A DNA stretch of 64,000 nucleotides from Trissonchulus latispiculum (GCA_030248195.1 JASAND010030314.1:1-64000); one strand, 5' to 3'. Numbered from the stretch's first letter, positions 12,407-25,711 are shown. Numbers and translations are program-made. Notes: generated by a model from the sequence alone, not told the origin.

Positions 12407-14495
12407 TGATGATTTGATTTGTACTTTTTAACTCTGCTTTGTTGATGTGTACAGGATAGACCAACAAACGTTTTTCACTGGAAGGAAAGTTGCCGTTTTG
12501 TTAAAAACATTCAGTAGAGTCACTGCAGCACTTGCGACCCGAAACATTTGGGCTCCAGTTGCTCAATCCACTCAAAATTTATGATCCATATGGGATGGTT
12601 TTGGGTACTCGACCTCGGGATGACTCCAGGGGGCCGATAAGGTGCGCGTGTTTTTTCCGGGTTTAACTCAAAAGTTTTCTTTTCCCTGCCGAGTCAGCAG
12701 TTTGTGACATGGACAGATAGATATAAGATGTCCTTTACGTCACATGTACCCTATTACTTTTGTCTGGCCTCTGTTGTGTTTTGAGCTACCAAGTAAGCTG
12801 ACGGAGAGTGAGAATAATACTCGGCTGGCTTTTTCCTACGGGGGGGCTCAAGAAATCTTCCCAGACTTAAGCTACCCCTGAATCGCCCTTCACCCAGGAT
12901 TCTTCCCCCCTCCCCAGAACCCAAAAGTGTCGGGAAAACAGGACTTTGAGGGTAAACTTCGCTTTTCGGCAATTCCGTTTCCAAAACCATTTCGCCCCCT
13001 CAAGACTCACCCCAGAAATTTATGCCTTGGAAAAAGCCAGCTATGTGGTGGTATGTGTAGTGATCCTTGAAACGATATAATTTCCGCAATTGGGAGCTTT
13101 ATAACCTCTTTTAATAAAGCTTATAATCAATGCTTTCACACGACTTTACGAAACTAGCAAAATTACAAAACACTAGCAAAACGTTTGACATGCTGACTGA
13201 ACAAGGAACATCCACGTTTAGACGTCGATTAATCAAAACTGTAGAATCTACCAAAGTTTCATTCATTTGAAGGACATGTGTACCCAGGGCTATTTTTCAT
13301 TTGGCTCAACAGGACCTAATGTTTCCGCCAAATGTGTTGTGACAACTTCGCATTCGCATTTAGTTTGCAATAGTGCGAATTCTTATCCTACCAAAATGTT
13401 TGTTCTGCCACATCTCTAATTGAAAGAAGCGAACCCAGCTAGTAGGCATTGATGAAATGTGCATTTATGTATACTATGAATCGATTGGGCATAAGTATAA
13501 ACCAAAATTGTCCGTATTAAAGACGTGTCAGTATATAGTTTTGAAAAACTTATTTCCTCGGAAATGGTCATTTATTGACCCCCAAATCTGTTTTGGCTTT
13601 TGACTTAACTACCAGAGGTAACACAAAGGTTGTAAAAGCAACAATGTTCTGTTTGATGCCCTCTTTCCGTCCGTGCCAACTAATCCGGTGTATCGACTGC
13701 CTACTGGGAAAATATGGCAAAAATCTAAAATCTCTTAGCTTTCGACATGGACATCCTTTGAAATCTGTGACTGATCCGAGAGTGTTAAAGAACACGATAT
13801 ATATTTGGAAAGTTCATCTGCATACTTTCGTAAAGAATTGGAGCCCACGGTCAAATTTACACGAAGTGATACCACCATCTTAAATTAACGATGACACCCA
13901 CTTACTGGGTTATTTTGCAATTCGAAAACGAAATAATGCTCGTATGTATATCTGAGACCAGATACAACGTCGCACTCTTCTCGTTTGGTACTCTGTGTAC
14001 TTGTAGTTTTGTAATATTTTCATTTGAATTGATTTAGAAGCATTTTACATATACGTGTATATATTATGTTTTTACTCTTTTGTTGTTATGTATCCTCTGT
14101 TGTTTCTTTTTCTGTTATTTTGCTGGAAGGCATTGTGCGTATTGTTTATATACAATTGATGTGTAGATAATGTGGATTTTTCTGTTTTCCGAGATATATA
14201 GATGCTTACTTATTCTTATGATGCACTTGTACGATGCGTGTTTGTATAGTCTCTGATTGTGTTAAGTATAATATATCACAAAGTGTAACTCATCTGTAAA
14301 GTAATGTTGTTTAGTTTACTATGAGTAAACAGATTTTGAACAGTTGCCATCCATTTCTCCTCTAATTTTAACTTATCTGAGAGCTTTCTAGCATAATCGT
14401 GTGTGTTTGTGTTTGTTAAGGAATAAGGATGACAGTTTTTGTGCACTTTTCTTGGAATTCCATAACTTTGGAACAGGACCAAAGAATATATATAC
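12407..14495. other. Intergenic after TMEM11, one small repeat
   Basis: This is probably the TMEM11 3' UTR followed by intergenic DNA. The only clear structure is 12825-13040, bounded by CTGGCTTTTTCCTA and its inverse, a short relative of the element at 10254-10646. I saw no exon and no convincing polyadenylation signal close to the stop codon. Confidence 0.4.
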
Positions 14496-14840
14496 CTGGG
14501 TTTTCTCTAGCCCAAAAAAAGTGGGGGGGGGGGGAAAGTGGGGGGATCCCCCCCCCCCAATGCGGGGGGGGGGGGAAGACCAAAAGTGGGGGGGGGGGGA
14601 AATAAAATGGGCTAAAAATGCGGTAAAAATTGCGTGTTTTCTACGTATACTGCTACATCTAAGCTAAAAAGTGCTCAAAAATCAAGATTTAGTACCAAAA
14701 TAGGCGAAGCCGGAAAATTTTTGAAAATTTTGACCAAAAATCCTAAAAATTTGGCATTTTCTGGGCACCTTATAGTGAGTGGGGGGTGAACCCAAAAAGT
14801 GGGGGGTCCCCCCCACCCCCCCCCACTAAAGAAAGCCCAG
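14496..14840. mobile_element. Small TIR element, CTGGGTTT family
   Basis: Tips are CTGGGTTTTCTCTAG and, inverted at the right, CTGGGCTTTCTTTAG. TATAC flanks both ends (14491-14495 and 14841-14845), consistent with a 5-bp target duplication. The interior has GTGGGG and CCCCCAC runs around a core shared with 28274-28589 (TGCTCAAAAATCAAG and neighbours). No coding capacity. Confidence 0.6.
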
Positions 14841-15410
14841 TATACTATACAGAATGATAAACGAAATAAAGAAGGATTGTAATAGGGAGACGTTGCGTCT
14901 TTTGTTCGTCGTTCGTCCCTTTTGTGAGTTGAGTATATAATTTTAGTGAGTTTAATTTAATGTGAAGTCTGAGAGAGATGCCTAATGAATTTTGATTGGC
15001 TAGTTTTAAGACCCTCTTGCAGACCCGTCTATGCGCTTCCAGAAAACTAGACAAGCATCGCCACCTAGTCGCTAAGTGGGCTGATTAAAACATTGCGCAT
15101 TTTAACATAACAAATATCCACTTTCATACTAATTTCAATACAAATTCACACCATTTTACAAAAGACACATTTCATACTAAAATTATCATTCTTACCAACA
15201 TTTCACATTAAATTAAACTCACTAAAATTATACACTCAACTCACAAAAGGGACAGACGCAACGTCTCCCTATTACAGGATGCCACTTCAGCACTTCCGAT
15301 CCGAAAAATTCGTGCCTGACCCTGAGGTAGTGATCTAACCCACAAACTTTGGCTGACTAGGAGCCTTTTCAAAAAACGAGTAAAGTAGAGTTAAAAATAA
15401 CTTTTCGAAC

Positions 15411-16626
15411 TAAAGTCTGACCAAAAATTCTTCAACCGAACTGTGAGCGCTAGCCCTGAGTTAACCTTTGAAGTTAGTCTATCTTAAGTATATATTTTTA
15501 GAAACCTCAGGAGGAGGAGAATCCGGTAAAACCATCCTATCCGGTCTATATCCGGTTACAGGAAGCCAAATTGATAAAAACGCTTCAGATTCGGAAAGAA
15601 AATGCTAATTAATTCATACTCTAGAATATTGGTCCTTGGCCCAAGGCATCTCAGAAAATCTGGTCCATGTCCGGTAACTGGATGTGTAGGTCACAAAAAC
15701 TGTACAGCAAGATGGGTAGGTCGTACCGTTTCGTCGATTGAATTTTTGGATTCAGCGGGTCGAAATTAGTCTATATACGAAGTTTTGTCTACTTTGGACC
15801 AAAATGGCGTGATTTATGGTCGTATCCGTTGCGAAAAAAACCGGAAAATAGCTTTTTCCGGTCTGCTGCTTGGAATCGCGGATAAAAATGTTATCAACGC
15901 TATCATTCAAAAATTGCAGCAGATGTGAAGGAATTTGAGGTTGATGCTTGTTAGGGATAGACGAAATATCATTTCAATGAAATAATTTGACTTCCGGACA
16001 AACCGGATACTGAGATAATAGCCCATGAAATCTCAAATTTCAAAGCTCCGAATTGGAAATCGACCGGATATTCCATTACTTTGACACCATTAAAATGAAA
16101 GTAGCCTACCAAATATCCATTGTGCCAAAAGCTAACATTTTTTCCGCGATTCGGAGCAGCAGAGCGGAAAAACCTATTTTTCCGGTTTTTTTTCGCACCG
16201 GATTCGACAATAAATCACGCAATTTTGGTCCAACTTGGACAAAACTTCGTATATAGACTAATTTCGACCCGCTGAATACAAGCATTCAATCAGCGAAACT
16301 GTACGACCTACCCATCTTGCTGTACAGTTTTTGTGACCTGGACATCCGGTTACCGGACATGGACCGGATGTGACCGGATTTTCGGAGATGTCATGGGCCA
16401 AGGACAAATATGCTAGAGTATGAATTAATTAGCATTCTCTTTCCGAATCTGAAGCGTTTTTATAGATTGGCATCCGGTAACGGGATATAGACCGGATATG
16501 ATGGTTTTACCGGATTCTCCTCCTCCTGAGGTTTCTAAAAATATATACTTTGTATAGACTAACTTCAAAGGTTAACTCAGGACAAGCGCTCACAGTTCGG
16601 TTCCAAGAATTTTTGGTCAGACTTTA
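15411..16626. mobile_element. 1.2-kb foldback element, copy A
   Basis: The left end TAAAGTCTGACCAAAAATTC returns inverted at the right end. The arms stay complementary almost to the centre near 16015, so the whole element can fold into one hairpin. TA at each edge would fit Tc1/mariner-type insertion, but TA may simply belong to the repeat. The arms are studded with CCGGT/ACCGG words. A second copy of the same termini lies at 32627-33796. Confidence 0.75.
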
Positions 16627-16927
16627 GTTTTTCTTCACTCAAGCCTGAGTCTTCCCTCTTTTATCTCTTTAATGGGAAACATCAAGTTAATTGTAACTCC
16701 ACTCTGTCCTTTCTTGAAAAGACGTATAGGCCTTTTTTTCTTGTTTCAAGTAGCTTAAAACTAGTTTGCGGCTTCAGAGTTCTTTAATATCTGGCACAAT
16801 TGGACAGACCTGTGGGGGTTATGTCTAAGCCAAATTTAAGCTAATACCATGCATATGTTGCTCATTGTGCAAAGCCGTAGATGTTTTTAAACAGCTATGA
16901 GATTTTTTAAATAATTACTTCGGGTGT

Positions 16928-17244
16928 CAGTGGCGCAACCAGAAAAAAAATTTCGGTGGGGCCCATCCAAAAATTTTTAACACCTACCCTAATTTTTCAA
17001 AATCGCTATTCGCTCGTTTCAGGCTTCTTTCCCATTACTTATACGAGGGATAACACCCTACAGTCTAATATGGCTTCGGCCCGTCTTATACATGGGATCA
17101 CCCTTTTTCTTTTTTTTGTGTTTGCATGCACATACTAAATAACACGTGTGAATGGGAGCACAGGGCAGAAACGCATTTCAATTCATTTTTAATATGGGGG
17201 TTCTAAAAACCTAAAGCTGCAACTAGTACGTCGGTACGCCACTG
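16928..17244. mobile_element. hAT-like short element
   Basis: The left tip CAGTGGCGCAACC and the inverted right tip CAGTGGCGTACC match the CAGNG class of hAT termini. No intact 8-bp target duplication is visible, so this may be a decayed copy or a chance pairing. No coding sequence. Confidence 0.4.
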
Positions 17245-17706
17245 ACGACGCGCAGAGTGGTCAGCGAATGAATGCACCTAACTTGTATGACTGTGTCTGT
17301 AGCACATTACCATCTGTAGCACATTTGTTACCTCTAGAAACCCCAGTTTCTCGAGTAGCTTCCAAAAACAGCATATGCAGGCAATAGACTAATACTCCTC
17401 AGCAATATGTCTAAACTTTCTTTTCTTAAGTATACACTGTTAAAACTAAATTATCACTATTCTACTTGCAGACACCCCAGAGCCCCCAGAAGCTGGAAAA
17501 CTTGTAAATGGCAACAAAAGTCATGAATAATGAAAACGTTTAAAAAGATTACTTACCAAATCGCATAAATTGTGCTTGTGCTATTTTAAATTCCTGTAGT
17601 ATAATTTGCTCACTGAAACGATTTTTGGACATCAATTTCTACAAACTTGTTAGATCATAAGTGCAAAATGTGCGATCTTTAACTAATCTAGGCGGGGGTC
17701 TGGAGG

Positions 17707-18246
17707 TAGTGTTTGAGGCCGGCCGGCCCAAGCCGGCCGGCCGCCGGTCGACGACGTTGGCTCGCCGGCCGGCCGCCGGCTCCCGGCCGGCGGGCCGGCG
17801 GGCGGCCGGTGTGGCCGGCCGGCTAACGGCCGTCCGGCCGGCCGGCCGGCGGCCGGTGAGGCCGGCCGGCTAACGGCCGTCCGGCCGGCCGGCCGCCTGC
17901 TGGGATACAAATCACCAATCAGAAATTTACAAAATAGAGCAACTAAGCTTAAAATGGACTCCAAATCTAGTTTTGCTAATTTTTTATGCTATGCTGTGCT
18001 ATTTTTCTAAGATAAAAACCGAAAATAAATATCTTAGCAGTTATAATAACTGCACTGCAAACTGCTATAGGCCGGTAGCCGGCCGGCCGGGCGGGCACCG
18101 GCCGGCATCCGGGCTCACCGGCCGCCGCCCGGCCGGCCGGCTCCCCGGCCGGCCGGCTGATGGGTGCGGCCGGGCCGGCCGGCGATCGTCCGGCCGGCGG
18201 CCGGCCGGCAGCCGGCCGGTGAAACCCCGGCCGGCCTCAAACACTA
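17707..18246. mobile_element. Non-autonomous hAT element, GGCCGG-word family
   Basis: The perfect terminal inverted repeat TAGTGTTTGAGGCCGGCCGG is flanked by the 8-bp duplication TCTGGAGG (17699-17706 and 18247-18254). Both arms are long runs of GGCCGG, CCGGCC and GCCGGC words around a core of about 170 bp of AT-rich DNA. The 540-bp unit codes for nothing. Arg/Pro/Ala/Gly-rich frames here are translations of the word arrays. Confidence 0.85.
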
Positions 18247-18254
18247 TCTGGAGG

Positions 18255-20361
18255 TGTTAGCGGCCAGCTAAAAACTAGACCTTTGTGGAATATGGCAGGG
18301 GTGAAACATTTGTGAAAAATTTTAAAAAAAGTAAATTTTAAAAACTCGCAGTGTATCTTGATGCGCAAATAAGTTTTCCTGAGTTAATTTGTAAAATTTC
18401 CTCCGACAAGGCAAATTTTCCGGGGGGGGGGAGGGCAAAGTAGTTTCGGAGAGGGGAATTCCCCCTCTGGTCCTTCCCTGCCTACGCCCCTGTTGGGAGT
18501 TGTCGGCCCTGTTCTTCGAAGCATAGCGGGTCACCGGAAGATAGCTAAGAACCAATAGTGTATACTTTTGGCTCACACAATATGCTTTATATGTTCCTGC
18601 CAAATATGGATCAATGTGCACAAGTTGAGTCGCGTCCTGCCATTAAAAAAAGGTGACTGTTGCCATACCCGCAGGCACGAGGATTAAAAACTAGTTGAAA
18701 ATACAGACAACAGATTAAAATTAGCCTTTAAGGAAGCAGAAGGATGTCGGCTTAGAATTAAGTCGTTGATTGTTTTAATCCGGAGTGTAACTATAGAAAC
18801 TGGATTAGATTAAAATTCAGAGGGGAGAAACACAACAAGCTGATTCTCCAAAATTTTGTCTTCGACAATGGTTCGCACAATTTACAACTGCTAAGGATAT
18901 GACCTTGCGTCCTCAGAATTATGTTTGCAATTTTAGAGCTGAATCGGCAAACAGCCGACATTTTTGGTGTGACGTTTTTGTATCAACAGATCACATATCG
19001 GAGGCACTTTATGGGGGCGGGGTATACCAAATACACTAATGACAAAAATTTTTCCGATTACGCTCAAATGGGTTCCTTCAAGATAATTAAAAGTTTGGAT
19101 GCTTTTCGTTTTTCACAGCGTTCACAGCAGCCTCGCAAAGTTGCTGACCTACGGTTTTTTCGTGCATTGTCGTGTTCGAAGTTTTTTTCGATTTTTCTCC
19201 TAACTGCTGAGAGCCAATGCCTTGAATTTTCTTGTGAACATTAAGGAAACTTAGGACTATGGTTGGGTATGCACAACTTCAAGATTGGCTAAGTGCACGC
19301 AGGAGCAGCCCGACATTTATCATGCAATCCACTCCCAAATTATGGCAATTGACATATTTCGTTTGAGACCTAATCCGCTGCAAGCAACCTAACCCACCTA
19401 ACCGCTCCAATTGGGCTCAAATTTCGCTTAATTTTAGATGTGGCTTAATACTTTAAATATGTGTGCAAAATTTGAGGCTTGTCGACCGCGGCAGTAAAAA
19501 GTAACACCACATATTGTTCAATTTTTGCTGTCAGAGACGCAAAATTAGTTTCCCGCCAAAAATAGCAAATTTTCAAAATCGTCGAATTAATACAAAATTG
19601 TACTCGATAGGTCTCGTCATTCTAAACAACTTTTCTAATTGCACCAAGTCAGCAGATTGCGTCTACGATGAGATAAATTCCATCAAAGTTTAGCTACATG
19701 CCGATTTTGAGCGTTTTTTCACTGTTAGCCACATAATTAAGCAGTCATTAAAAAACCATTGCAAAACCTAAACCCGTCAAACTTTGCACGTATTTAGCCA
19801 TATATCCTGGCTATATTCTGTAAAAAATTTCAGAAAATTTGGAGCACTTTGGGGGATTAGGCTCGAAACGGCGACATGTCACCTAGTGAAAATTTTACAA
19901 TTTTTAAAGTTTGCGACTACAGTACTCCTGAACGAGAAGCTTCTGTGAGCTGCCATTTGGCGTGTATATAATCCGTGCCTATAGAAATATATGTGCAAAG
20001 TTTCAGGCCTGTAGCTTTTCCCGAACAAAATTCAGAGCTTCCGAAAGGCCAACTTGAAATTTGAAAAAATGAACGAAATGTTTCAGTTGGGGCCCGATAC
20101 AGCTCGGATGTCATGGGATATAACAATGCCTTATATTAACTTTTTAACTATGATATGTTACCTACTTGCATGCAAAAAACTAGCCCTCTCCGAGGAAGTT
20201 GTGCAAACCCCTAGGTATACCGCCCCCTTAAGAGGAACCGATAGGATCTGTTTTGTGGGTACTTGAGGACTCACATCTGATAATGGGCAAAAGCAGAGTT
20301 GGTCGAGAAATCTAAGTTCCCCCGCTGAAATTTGGCCCCGGAAAAAATAATAGTTATATCT
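18255..20361. other. Intergenic, no recognised gene
   Basis: A short G-run block sits near 18420-18450. Otherwise it is unremarkable AT-rich sequence, with open frames that show no family resemblance or coding bias. Confidence 0.35.
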
Positions 20362-20448
20362 TCTTGGAATAATTTACCTGCTGCAGTTGTGGAGGCTTCC
20401 AGCATTGAATTGTTTAAGCATCGTTTAAGACATTACGTATCTTTATGA
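20362..20448 (+). pseudogene. LINE ORF2 C-terminal tail fragment
   Basis: The frame reads SWNNLPAAVVEASSIELFKH and on to a TGA at 20446. The pattern W-N-x-LP...VV...S...FK..L is the conserved C-terminus of CR1/jockey-type LINE proteins, the same region as KLWNSLPFEVV in the minus-strand fossil at 10924. A short 3' tail with AATAAATTAAA follows near 20487. Only this 3' end is present, as expected of a 5'-truncated insertion. Confidence 0.6.
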
Positions 20449-20735
20449 ATCTTTTTCTCTCCGTCTTATATTTTTCCTTGCTTTCAATAAATTAAATTGA
20501 ATCATGGGGTAGCTCGGAGAGCACCCCATAATATGAGCTAAAACGGTCAAATGCAGCCTTTGAAAACGTTAATTAAGCAAAACTAATTAACGGTAAGGAG
20601 TTGAGAGCTAAAATTTGCATTTCTGAAATCTCCAGGCCAAGAGCTTTCGAATGATACCAAACTTGCCCGGAAAAAATGAACTTTGAAAAAATCGACTTTT
20701 CTGACCACTTTGTACGTGTGGTTTTTTTTCTGTTG

Positions 20736-21616
20736 TGTTCGTCCTTTACGCTTTTGTACAATTTTGTGTCCAACGGATTTTTCACATGGCTTATGGTGGT
20801 AACCTTTACCTATTATTATCTTGTTAGCATAACCATGAACCTGTTCACTATTGATTATTTTTGCCCAATTTTGCTCCTAGCGATTTTTACAGACTGTCAA
20901 ACATGGGGTTGCGAAGCGTTTGGACTTGGAAATTTTTCGAGGCCCCAACATAGAAAATTGTCAAAAAGTCGTCTAAAATAGCGTTTTTCGGCCATTTGGT
21001 GGTGTGCATATATAGTAAATCGGGGGCGCTGAAAACGATGAGCATATCGCCGAAACCGACGGATGTGACCCTCGGGCTGCATGGCGCCCGTGGTTCCTCG
21101 CCCAGGGTCAAAGTTGGGAAAAGTCCCCAAAAACAGCTATTTTCGGCCATTTGGTGGTGCCCATATATAGGAAATCGGGGTCGCTGAAAACGATGAGCAT
21201 ATCGCCGAAACCGACGGATGTGACCCTCGGGCTGCATGGCGCCCGTGGTTCCTCGCCCAGGGTCAAAGTTGGGGAAAGTCCCCAAAAACAGCTATTTTCG
21301 GCCATTTGGTGGTGCCCATATATAGTAAATCGGGGTCGCTGAAAACGATGAGCATATCGCCGAAACCAACGGATGTGACCCTCGGGCTGCATGGCGCCCG
21401 TGGTTCCTCGCCCAGGGTCAAAGTTGGGCAAAGTCCCCAAAAACAGCTATTTTCGGCCATTTGGTGGTGCCCATATATAGTAAATCGGGGTCGCTGAAAA
21501 CGATGAGCATACTGCCGATACCGTCCGAAGTGACCACTGGTCAGCATGGCTCCCGTGGTTCCTCGCCCGGGGTCAAAGTTGGGAAAACTCACTATAAACA
21601 GCGGTTTTCGGCGTTT
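20736..21616 (+). repeat. 881-bp duplicated block, first copy
   Basis: This block recurs at 22688-23568, exactly 1952 bp downstream, with only a few base differences seen by eye. It holds a unique leader (20736-20980) plus the 155-bp satellite units. The near identity implies a recent duplication or gene-conversion event. Confidence 0.85.
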
Positions 21617-24600
21617 TTGTCGGGGGCATATATAGTAAATCGACTACGCTCGTTTCAATGGGCATATTGCCGAAACCGATGGAAGTGACCACTGGTCACT
21701 ATGGCCTCGGGGGCCTATTGACCACTGGTCAAACGGCCTAAAACAGCGTTTTTGGCGTTTTGGTCGGGGGCATATATAGTAAATCGACTACGCTCGTTTC
21801 AGTGGGCATATTGCCGAAACCGATGAAAGTGACCAGTGGTCACTACGGCCTAGGGGACCTATTTACCACTGGTCAAACGGCCTAAAATAACTTTTTTCGG
21901 CGTTTTTGCCGGGGGCATATATAGTAAGTCGACTACGCTCGTTTCAATGGGCATATTGCCGAAACCCATGGAAGTGACCACTGGTCACTATGGCCTCGGG
22001 GGCCTATTGACCACTGGTCAAATGGCCTAAAATAGCGTTTTTCGGCGTTTTGGTCGGGGGCATATATAGTAAATCGACTACGCTCGTTTCAATGGGCATA
22101 TTGCCGAAACCGATGAAAGTGACCAGTGGTCACTACGGCCTAGGCAACCTATTGACCACTGGTCAAACGGCCTAAAATAGCGTTTTTCGGCGTTTTGGTC
22201 GGGGGCATATATAGTAAATCGACTACGCTCGTTTCAATGGGCATATTGCCGAAACCGATGAAAGTGACCAGTGGTCACTACGGCCTAGGCAACCTATTGA
22301 CCACTGGTCAAACGGCCTAAAATAGCGTTTTTCGGCGTTTTTGTCGGGGGCATATATAGTATATCGACTACGCTTGTTTCAATGGGCATATTGTCGAAAC
22401 CGATGAAAGTGACCAGTGGTCACTACGGCCTAGGGGACCTATTTACCACTGGTCAAACGGCCTAAAATAACTTTTTTCGGCGTTTTTGCCGGGGGCATAT
22501 ATAGTAAATCGACTACGCTCGTTTCAATGGGCATATTGCCGAAACCCATGGAAGTGACCACTGGTCACTATGGCCTCGGGGGCCTATTGACCACTGGTCA
22601 AATGGCCTAAAATAGCGTTTTTCGGCGTTTTGGTCGGGGGCATATATATGTATGTATATGTATATGTATAGTATATATGTATATGTATGTTCGTCCTTTA
22701 CGCTTTTGTACAATTTTGTGTCCAACGGATTTTTCACATGGCTTATGGTGGTAACCTTTACCTATTATTATCTTGTTAGCATAACCATGAACCTGTTCAC
22801 TATTGATTATTTTTGCCCAATTTTGCTCCTAGCGATTTTTACAGACTGTCAAACATGGGGTTGCGAAGCGTTTGGACTTGGAAATTTTTCGAGGCCCCAA
22901 CATAGAAAATTGTCAAAAAGTCGTCTAAAATAGCGTTTTTCGGCCATTTGGTGGTGTGCATATATAGTAAATCGGGGGCGCTGAAAACGATGAGCATATC
23001 GCCGAAACCGACGGATGTGACCCTCGGGCTGCATGGCGCCCGTGGTTCCTCGCCCAGGGTCAAAGTTGGGAAAAGTCCCCAAAAACAGCTATTTTCGGCC
23101 ATTTGGTGGTGCCCATATATAGGAAATCGGGGTCGCTGAAAACGATGAGCATATCGCCGGAACCGACGGATGTGACCCTCGGGCTGCATGGCGCCCGTGG
23201 TTCCTCGCCCAGGGTCAAAGTTGGGGAAAGTCCCCAAAAACAGCTATTTTCGGCCATTTGGTGGTGCCCATATATAGTAAATCGGGGTCGCTGAAAACGA
23301 TGAGCATATCGCCGAAACCAACGGATGTGACCCTCGGGCTGCATGGCGCCCGTGGTTCCTCGCCCAGGGTCAAAGTTGGGCAAAGTCCCCAAAAACAGCT
23401 ATTTTCGGCCATTTGGTGGTGCCCATATATAGTAAATCGGGGTCGCTGAAAACGATGAGCATACTGCCGATACCGTCCGAAGTGACCACTGGTCAGCATG
23501 GCTCCCGTGGTTCCTCGCCCGGGGTCAAAGTTGGGAAAACTCACTATAAACAGCGGTTTTCGGCGTTTTCGTTGGGGGCATATATAGTAAATCGACTACG
23601 CTCGTTTCAATGGGCATATTTCTGAAACCGATGGAAGTGACCAGTGGTCACTACGGCTTCGGGGGCCTATTGACCACTGGTCAAATGGCCTAAAACAGCG
23701 TTTTTCGGCGTTTTCGTCGGGGGCATATATAGTAAATCGAGTACGCTCGTTTCAATGGGCATATTGCCGAAACCGATGGAAGTGACCACTGGTCACTATG
23801 GCCTCGGGGGCCTATTGACCACTGGTCAAATGGCCTAAAACAGCGTTTTTCGGCGTTTTGGTCGGGGGCATATATAGTATATCGACTACGCTTGTTTCAA
23901 TGGGCATATTGTCGAAACCGATGAAAGTGACCAGTGGTCACTACGGCCTAGGGGACCTATTTACCACTGGTGAAACGGCCTAAAATAACTTTTTTCGGCG
24001 TTTTTGCCGGGGGCATATATAGTAAATCGACTACGCTCGTTTCAATGGGCATATTGCCGAAACCCATGGAAGTGACCACTGGTCACTATGGCCTCGGGGG
24101 CCTATTGACCACTGGTCAAATGGCCTAAAATAGCGTTTTTCGGCGTTTTGGTCGGGGGCATATATAGTAAATCGACTACGCTCGTTTCAATGGGCATATT
24201 GCCGAAACCGATGAAAGTGACCAGTGGTCACTACGGCCTAGGCAACCTATTGACCACTGGTCAAACGGCCTAAAATAGCGTTTTTCGGCGTTTTTGTCGG
24301 GGGCATATATAGTAAATCGACTACGCTCGTTTCAATGGGCATATTGCCGAAACCGATGAAAGGGACCAGTGGTCACTACGGCCTAGGGGACCTATTGACC
24401 ACTGGTCAAACGGCCTAAAATAGCGTTTTTCGGCGTTTTTGTCGGGGGCATATATAGTAAATCGACTACACTCGTTTCAATGGGCATATTGCCGAAACCG
24501 ATGGAAGTGACCACTGGTCACTATGGCCTCGGGGGCCTATTGACCACTGGTCAAACGGCCTAAAACAGCGTTTTTGGCGTTTTGGTCGGGGGCATATATA

Positions 24601-24730
24601 GTAAATCGACTACGCTCGTTTCAGTGGGCATATTGCCGAAACCGACGGATGTGACCCTCGGGCTGCATGGCGGTCGTGGTTCCTCGGCCAGGGTCAACGT
24701 TGGGAAAAGTCCCCAAAAACAGCGGTGGGT
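20985..24730. repeat. Satellite array with 155-bp and 145-bp units
   Basis: Two related monomer types alternate. The 155-bp type (20985-21460, repeated at 22937-23412) contains CATATATAGTAAATCGGGG and CGATGAGCATATCGCCG. The 145-bp type (about 21620-22640 and 23570-24600) contains CATATATAGTAAATCGACTA, GGGCATATTGCCGAAACC and the near-palindromes GACCAGTGGTCACT and TTGACCACTGGTCAA. Successive units start 144-145 bp apart. All open frames here are repeat translations. Confidence 0.9.
22688..23568 (+). repeat. 881-bp duplicated block, second copy
   Basis: Second copy of 20736-21616. It is preceded by a TATGTATATG simple repeat (about 22640-22687) that interrupts a 145-bp satellite unit and marks the junction. 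Confidence 0.85.
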
Positions 24731-24803
24731 GGGTCCTGTGCGGGTCAGAATGAGATCGAATATGCTGCCACGTACTCTACAACAATACCAAAAATGGAAG
24801 AAG

Positions 24804-25711
24804 ACAAGTAGGAAAAATGCTCCTTGCAGTCGCATGTAAAATGCAATATGAGCTAAGGGCAGCATTTAAATACGTAAAAGACAAGAGTTAAAATACTTAA
24901 TATGAGCCAGCATCTAAATGGGTCGAAGACAAGATTCAAAATGCTTAATATGAGCCAGCATTTAAATGTCTAAAAGACAAGATTTAAATGCTTAATATGA
25001 GCAGCTCGCTTTCTCGGGCTCATATTGACGCCACATTTACAGCCACTTAAATGACTCCTTCAAGGCCCGTTATTTTCGCCAATGTGACATGCGTCAAATT
25101 CCTATTTATTTGTCAAGTTGTCTAACCACAAGATAACTCTAGGCAATTTAATTAAAAAAACGCTTTTATTTCGAAAACGTATTACTTGTCAGCTTGTTTC
25201 TGTTTTTACAGTCCAGCTCGTCAGTTATAGCAAGCTGCCAGCTGAAATCGCACTAGTATGTAAGCTAAACTATATATATAACGTAATATAACAAGCGCTA
25301 TAATATGCGGGGCTAGAGCTATAACGTTATTACGATTACGTGCTGAATAAAGATGTAACAGTTCCTGCAGTTGTCTTTATAGCGACTAATAGAGGCGTTT
25401 AGGTCAGGAGATGTGTATATACATTTTAGTCGACATTTCTTGACCCTCACTGAGTACCTTGAGGTTTACTTACAAGCTTGAAGGCGTCAATATGAGCCCG
25501 AGAAAGCGAGCTGCTCATATTAAGCATTTAAATCTTGTCTTTTAGACATTTAAATGCTGGCTCATATTAAGCATTTTGAATCTTGTCTTCGACCCATTTA
25601 GATGCTGGCTCATATTAAGTATTTTAACTCTTGTCTTTTACGTATTTAAATGCTGCCCTTAGCTCATATTGCATTTTACATGCGACTGCAAGGAGCATTT
25701 TTCCTACTTGT
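24804..25711. mobile_element. Long-TIR element upstream of NDUFA9
   Basis: 229-bp arms at 24804-25032 and 25483-25711 are inverted copies, by eye essentially perfect. Each arm contains about three tandem modules built on AATATGAGCCAGCATTTAAA followed by AAGACAAGA. The roughly 450-bp middle is unique and non-coding. The left outer flank holds CTACAACA and the right flank CTACAACAAGTAGG inverted, so the left tip may carry a 20-bp insertion. It ends 177 bp before the NDUFA9 start codon. Confidence 0.75.

Noticed and set aside
17661..18260. Arg/Pro/Ala/Gly-rich open frames on both strands
   Set aside because: They are translations of the GGCCGG word arrays inside a hAT element with a clear 8-bp target duplication.
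20985..24730. Possible CRISPR-like array
   Set aside because: Units are 145-155 bp without short repeats separated by unique spacers, in a eukaryotic setting; this is satellite DNA.
20887..24865. Repeated open frames of 60-130 codons in the satellite region
   Set aside because: Frames recur with the monomer period on both strands and change with indels, so they are satellite translations and not a gene family.
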